From: an uncultured Aquabacterium sp. | GTDB taxonomy: Bacteria; Pseudomonadota; Gammaproteobacteria; Burkholderiales; Burkholderiaceae_C | Direction: 5' to 3' | DNA length: 8,518 nucleotides | Assembly (NCBI GenBank): GCA_937923225.1 | Contig: CALAKR010000295.1 | Coordinates: 1 to 8,518 of the forward strand | Part shown: in pieces, positions 5,704-8,518 of the stretch | How positions within the stretch are numbered: position 1 is the first letter of the stretch | Layout: each line of letters begins with the position of its first letter | The notes under the pieces: model-generated | Seen by the model: the letters and a program-made list of their open reading frames with translations, nothing else | The model's database searches: none | Told to the model about the DNA's origin: nothing | Position numbers and translations under genes: made by a program

Positions 5704-6132
5704 ATGACCGCCAACATCCTCAATCCGCTGGTCGCCATGATGGTGCTGACCCTCGTGGTCTGGGCCTTCATGTACGTGCGCCGGCTGGGCTACATGGTTC
5801 GCCATGGTGTCGACCCGCAAGAGGTCAACACGCCGCAGAAGATGGCGCTGCGCCTGCCCGAATCGGCCGAGGCGCCTTCGAACAACCTGAAGAACCTGTT
5901 CGAGTTGCCGGTGCTGTTCTACGTGATCTGCCTGACCCTGCTGCACCTGGGCTGGGTTTCGCCCACGGACGTGACGGCGGCCTGGCTCTTCGTGGGCCTG
6001 CGCGCGGCGCACAGCCTGGTGCACTGCACCGTCAACCTCGTGAAGGTGCGCTTCGTGTTCTACCTGCTGTCCAGCCTGGTGCTGTGGTTCATGCTGGCGA
6101 TGCTGCTGCGCCGGGTGCTGGCGCTGGGCTGA
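5704..6132 (+). CDS. MAPEG family integral membrane protein
   Basis: A 142-residue protein with four predicted membrane helices at about 7-25, 67-86, 90-109 and 115-136. The segment NNLKNLFELPVLFY (61-73), with N64, E67 and P69, is the typical MAPEG signature at the start of helix 2, and R100-AAHSLVH follows in helix 3. MAPEG proteins (membrane-associated proteins in eicosanoid and glutathione metabolism) often bind glutathione in trimers. Bacterial members of this length are mostly uncharacterised, so a glutathione-transferase or peroxidase role is possible but not shown. AGGAG at 5688-5692 precedes ATG 5704 and decides the start; in-frame upstream codons lack a ribosome site. It lies 83 bp after the hybrid kinase and could be read through from it. 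It faces yegD, with a 6-bp gap between the stop codons. Confidence 0.92.
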   Translation: MTANILNPLVAMMVLTLVVWAFMYVRRLGYMVRHGVDPQEVNTPQKMALRLPESAEAPSNNLKNLFELPVLFYVICLTLLHLGWVSPTDVTAAWLFVGLRAAHSLVHCTVNLVKVRFVFYLLSSLVLWFMLAMLLRRVLALG

Positions 6133-6138
6133 ACAGGC

Positions 6139-7455
6139 TCAGCCGCCGAACAGGCGCCCGGCGTACAGCCCCAGGCCGGTGGCCACCGAGGCCAGCCGGT
6201 CGCCGCGTGCCGCGCGCGCTGTCGGGAAGGCCGCGGCCAGGCCGTCGGTCAGCAGGCCCAGGCCGGTGGAGCCGCCGGTGAAGTACAGCGCGTCGATGTC
6301 TGCGGGCTTGAGGCCGGCGCGGGCCACGGTGTCGCGCGCGCAGGCCACGATGCGGGCCAGGTCGTCGCGCAGGGCCTGCTCCATGCCCGGTGCATCCAGG
6401 TGCGAGGCCAGGCCGGCCTCCACCACGCCCAGGTCGATGTCGGCGGTGCCGTGTTCGGCCACGGCGATCTTGGCGGCTTCCGAACGGCCCAGCAGCGCAT
6501 GGCCCAGGCGGTGGCGCACGGTAGACATCAGGCGCTGGTGGTGCACTGCCTCGCCATAGAAATCGACCATGTTGGCCAGTTCCGCCACACGCTGCGGCGC
6601 GTACACGGTATTGACCAGGTGCCAGGTGCTCAGGTCAAAGTAGACGCGGCTGGGCACGGGGCGTGCGGGCTGGCCTTTCACCTCGGGCCCGAAGGCGCCG
6701 AAACCAAGGGGCGGCATCACGCTGCCCAGTGACACGCGGCGGTCGAAATCGGTGCCGGCGATGTGCACGCCGTGGTTGGCCAGGATGTCGTCGCGGCGGT
6801 CCAGGCGCTGGGCGCGCTCGGGGCCCACACGCACCACGGAGAAGTCGGAGGTGCCGCCGCCGATGTCGGCCACCAGCACCAGCTCTTCACGCTCGGCGCG
6901 CTGCTCGTGGTCCAGCGCCGCGGCGATGGGCTCGTACTGGAAGGCGATGTCGGCAAAGCCCACGGCGCGGGCGGCGGCCTCCAGCGAGGCCTGGGCCTGG
7001 GCATCGCGGTCGGCGTCGTCATCGACGAAGAAGACGGGGCGGCCCATCACCACGCGGCTCAAGGGCTGGCCGCCATCGGCCTCGGCCAGGGTGCGCAGGT
7101 GGCGCAGGTAGCCGGTGACGATGTCCAGGTACTTCACGCCGTGGCCGTGGCCCACCTCGGTGGTCTGGTCGATCAGCGCGGTGCCCAGCACGCTCTTCAT
7201 GGAGCGCATCAATCGGCCTTCGTAGCCGTCGACATAGGCCTGCACGGCGGCGCGGCCGAAGGCACGGGGCAGCTCGGGCACGGGCGGGCGGTGCACGGCG
7301 GGGGGCAGGTCGTCCGCGTCGGTGCAGTAAAAGACCGCCGTGGGCATGGTGGGCTGGCCGTTTTCCAGCGGCACCAGGCGCATGCCCTGGGCTCCGTTGG
7401 CCGGGATGGCGATGGCCGAGTTGGAGGTGCCGAAGTCGATGGCGCAGTAGCTCAT
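6139..7455 (-). CDS. yegD: YegD-like Hsp70 family protein (actin-fold ATPase without substrate-binding domain)
   Basis: A 438-residue protein aligning with E. coli YegD (450 aa) throughout. Nucleotide-binding motifs are in place: phosphate-1 loop D7-FGTSNS, EPIAAAL (175-181), phosphate-2 loop D197-IGGGTSD, RSEAAKIAV (324-332) and adenosine loop FTGGST (392-397). It ends directly after the ATPase domain, without the beta-sandwich and lid that bind peptides in DnaK, so canonical chaperone cycling is unlikely; no DnaJ or GrpE gene is nearby. The family is listed as putative chaperones of unknown role in the cytosol. ATG at 7455 starts right at the conserved N-terminal strand. No clear Shine-Dalgarno sequence precedes it; a 17-bp GC-rich hairpin occupies that position. 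Its end faces the MAPEG gene with only 6 bp between and no terminator. Confidence 0.93.
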   Translation of the reverse strand: MSYCAIDFGTSNSAIAIPANGAQGMRLVPLENGQPTMPTAVFYCTDADDLPPAVHRPPVPELPRAFGRAAVQAYVDGYEGRLMRSMKSVLGTALIDQTTEVGHGHGVKYLDIVTGYLRHLRTLAEADGGQPLSRVVMGRPVFFVDDDADRDAQAQASLEAAARAVGFADIAFQYEPIAAALDHEQRAEREELVLVADIGGGTSDFSVVRVGPERAQRLDRRDDILANHGVHIAGTDFDRRVSLGSVMPPLGFGAFGPEVKGQPARPVPSRVYFDLSTWHLVNTVYAPQRVAELANMVDFYGEAVHHQRLMSTVRHRLGHALLGRSEAAKIAVAEHGTADIDLGVVEAGLASHLDAPGMEQALRDDLARIVACARDTVARAGLKPADIDALYFTGGSTGLGLLTDGLAAAFPTARAARGDRLASVATGLGLYAGRLFGG

Positions 7456-7465
7456 GGGCGAAGCG

Positions 7466-7482
7466 GGCGCCCTGAGGGCGCC
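7466..7482 (-). promoter_or_regulatory. Perfect hairpin in the yegD leader
   Basis: GGCGCCCT (7466-7473) and AGGGCGCC (7475-7482) are perfect inverted arms around one base, ending 10 bp before the yegD start codon. In the mRNA it would fold over the place where a ribosome site is expected. It could control translation, or be an operator dyad. There is no T-run, so it is not an intrinsic terminator. Confidence 0.5.
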
Positions 7483-7513
7483 GGGGAAAGGAAAAGCAAG
7501 GGGCGAAGGGGCG

Positions 7514-7519
7514 TTTATA
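7514..7519 (-). promoter_or_regulatory. Candidate -10 box of yegD
   Basis: On the minus strand this reads TATAAA, 58 bp before the yegD start codon. It is followed by a pyrimidine-rich leader that includes a tandem duplication of an 8-bp unit (plus strand AAGGGGCG at 7498-7505 and 7506-7513). No good -35 hexamer is found 16-18 bp upstream, and it does not resemble a heat-shock sigma-32 promoter. Confidence 0.3.
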
Positions 7520-7585
7520 CCGCGCTCCGGCCTTTCCGATCGATCCTCAGGCCACGAAGTGCCTTTCTGCGGCCTGGTGACTGCC

Positions 7586-7610
7586 GCTCATGCGCCTGGC
7601 AACAATGAGC
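7586..7610. repeat. Inverted repeat between yegD and the truncated gene
   Basis: GCTCAT (7586-7591) and ATGAGC (7605-7610) are perfect 6-bp arms around 13 bp, located 4 bp beyond the stop of the minus-strand gene ending at 7615. It may be a weak terminator for that gene, but no T-run follows in that direction. Confidence 0.3.
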
Positions 7611-7614
7611 CCGT

Positions 7615-8518
7615 TCAAGGCATTCCGATGCCGTCGCGCGCGATCAGGCTCAGTGAGCCAGCCGTGTCCGGCTTGAACTGCCACAGGGTGGTTGTGAGCG
7701 AAGGGGATCCGCCACCCGCAGGGTAGTCCATGCGCGCCGTGGTGATGAAGGCATTCAAGCCATGGTTGTTGCCGAGGTGGGCAAAATCCAGCAACGCTGA
7801 CGCGTCAGCACCCACCAGGTGTTGGCCCAGAGCGGTCACGGTGCCGGTGAGCAGGTTGTAGCCCTTGAAGCGGGCGGCGGTACAGTGCACTGGCGACGAA
7901 GGGGTGCCGAGATCACACCACAACAGGCGTGTGATGTCCCGGGCTTGTCCGATCAGCGCCGTAGGTGCCTGGTGCGTGCCGATGCCCAGCACGCGCGCCG
8001 CCAGCAGGCGAGGCGAGGCCCCGATGTTGTCGACGACGTACAGCGCCACAGGGTCGTCATCATCCAGGTCGGAGGGTTTCGCATAGACCAGTTGGGTGCC
8101 ATTCACCCCCGCCAGGGACAAGCCGATGTCCAGTGGCAGGCCCGTGGGTACCTCGTAGTGATCCAGTTGCCTGGACATGCCCGCGCTCTTGGTGAACGAC
8201 GTCAGGGTGGTGGGCGCGTTGGGGGCTGCCTGGTCCTTCTGAACCACCCACACGGCATCCGAGTTCACCAGCAGTTCGGTGGCATCGCCTTTGGTTGCAT
8301 CGAGTGCGGCGATCCGGGAGGCGGTGCTTGTGCCATCGAAGGCGAAGATGGCCTGGCCGGGCTCCTGCGCGATGACGTAGAGGCGGGTGCTGTCGGTGGC
8401 GACGAGGAGGCCATGGCTGCCATTCGCCACAACGCCCGAGGCCAGGTTGGCGGAAAGCGTGGCGCCCAGGCCGTCCCACGTCAGCATGCGCAGACTGCCA
8501 TTGATCTCCAGGATGCCT
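7615..8518 (-). CDS. Unrecognised protein, C-terminal part (5' end beyond right edge)
   Basis: An open frame runs in from the right edge without a stop and gives 300 residues before its stop at 7615-7617. An ATG at 8487 exists, but coding continues upstream of it (GILEINGSLR), so I treat the gene as 5'-truncated by the window. I do not recognise the family. The visible part is rich in short beta-strand-like stretches (LLVATDSTRLYVIAQ, AIFAFDG, AVWVVQKD, TQLVYAKP, VALYVVDN) separated by Gly/Asp/Asn turns, and has an acidic DLDDDD segment. This pattern would fit a beta-propeller or a similar secreted or envelope protein. No catalytic motif, signal peptide or membrane helix can be judged from this fragment. 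Two cysteines, in WCDLG and VHCTA, lie close together and might pair. Confidence 0.75.
   Translation of the reverse strand, partial: GILEINGSLRMLTWDGLGATLSANLASGVVANGSHGLLVATDSTRLYVIAQEPGQAIFAFDGTSTASRIAALDATKGDATELLVNSDAVWVVQKDQAAPNAPTTLTSFTKSAGMSRQLDHYEVPTGLPLDIGLSLAGVNGTQLVYAKPSDLDDDDPVALYVVDNIGASPRLLAARVLGIGTHQAPTALIGQARDITRLLWCDLGTPSSPVHCTAARFKGYNLLTGTVTALGQHLVGADASALLDFAHLGNNHGLNAFITTARMDYPAGGGSPSLTTTLWQFKPDTAGSLSLIARDGIGMP

Noticed and set aside
6763..7608. Plus-strand open frame opposite yegD (281 codons).
   Set aside because: It is composed of Gly/His/Val-rich low-complexity sequence, as expected for the complement of this GC-rich gene; the minus strand carries all Hsp70 motifs.

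Overview
The window is high-GC bacterial DNA. Gene content and codon use suggest a betaproteobacterium of the Burkholderiales type: a YbdL-like methionine aminotransferase, a MarR regulator beside an arylformamidase-like hydrolase, a soluble PAS hybrid histidine kinase, a MAPEG protein and a YegD-like Hsp70. The taxon is an inference; there is no rRNA or other marker gene to settle it.

Layout, left to right. Positions 1-671 are the trailing end of a type I-E-like CRISPR array: 29-bp repeats, 32-bp spacers and a strict 61-bp period. It enters from beyond the left edge (bases 1-4 are the end of another repeat) and decays at its right end, so the leader and any cas genes should lie to the left, outside the window. 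A methionine aminotransferase gene (748-1905, +) follows 76 bp later and ends in a strong intrinsic terminator. After a 277-bp spacer comes a decayed alpha/beta hydrolase gene (2240-2724, +) that has lost two internal blocks, then an intact MarR regulator (2784-3314, +). A 248-bp intergenic region rich in dyads precedes a 685-residue PAS-PAS-HisKA-HATPase-REC hybrid kinase (3563-5620, +) and a small MAPEG membrane protein (5704-6132, +). Facing these on the minus strand are a YegD-like Hsp70 (6139-7455), with a perfect hairpin just upstream of its start, and the 3' part of an unrecognised gene (7615-8518) that runs off the right edge.

The genes do not form one pathway. The hydrolase relic and MarR gene look like a regulator left behind after its neighbour decayed. 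The kinase has no response-regulator or Hpt partner in view.

The most interesting observation is in the oldest visible spacer (611-642). Read on the minus strand it encodes GLPIGNLSSQ(F/L). This contains the IGxxxSQ form of reverse-transcriptase motif 4 that distinguishes diversity-generating-retroelement RTs from other RTs (QGxxxSP). The array therefore appears to keep a memory of an element carrying a diversity-generating retroelement. That spacer lies between two degenerate repeats; one has lost its hairpin, while the other has diverged at nine positions but keeps the hairpin through paired compensating changes.
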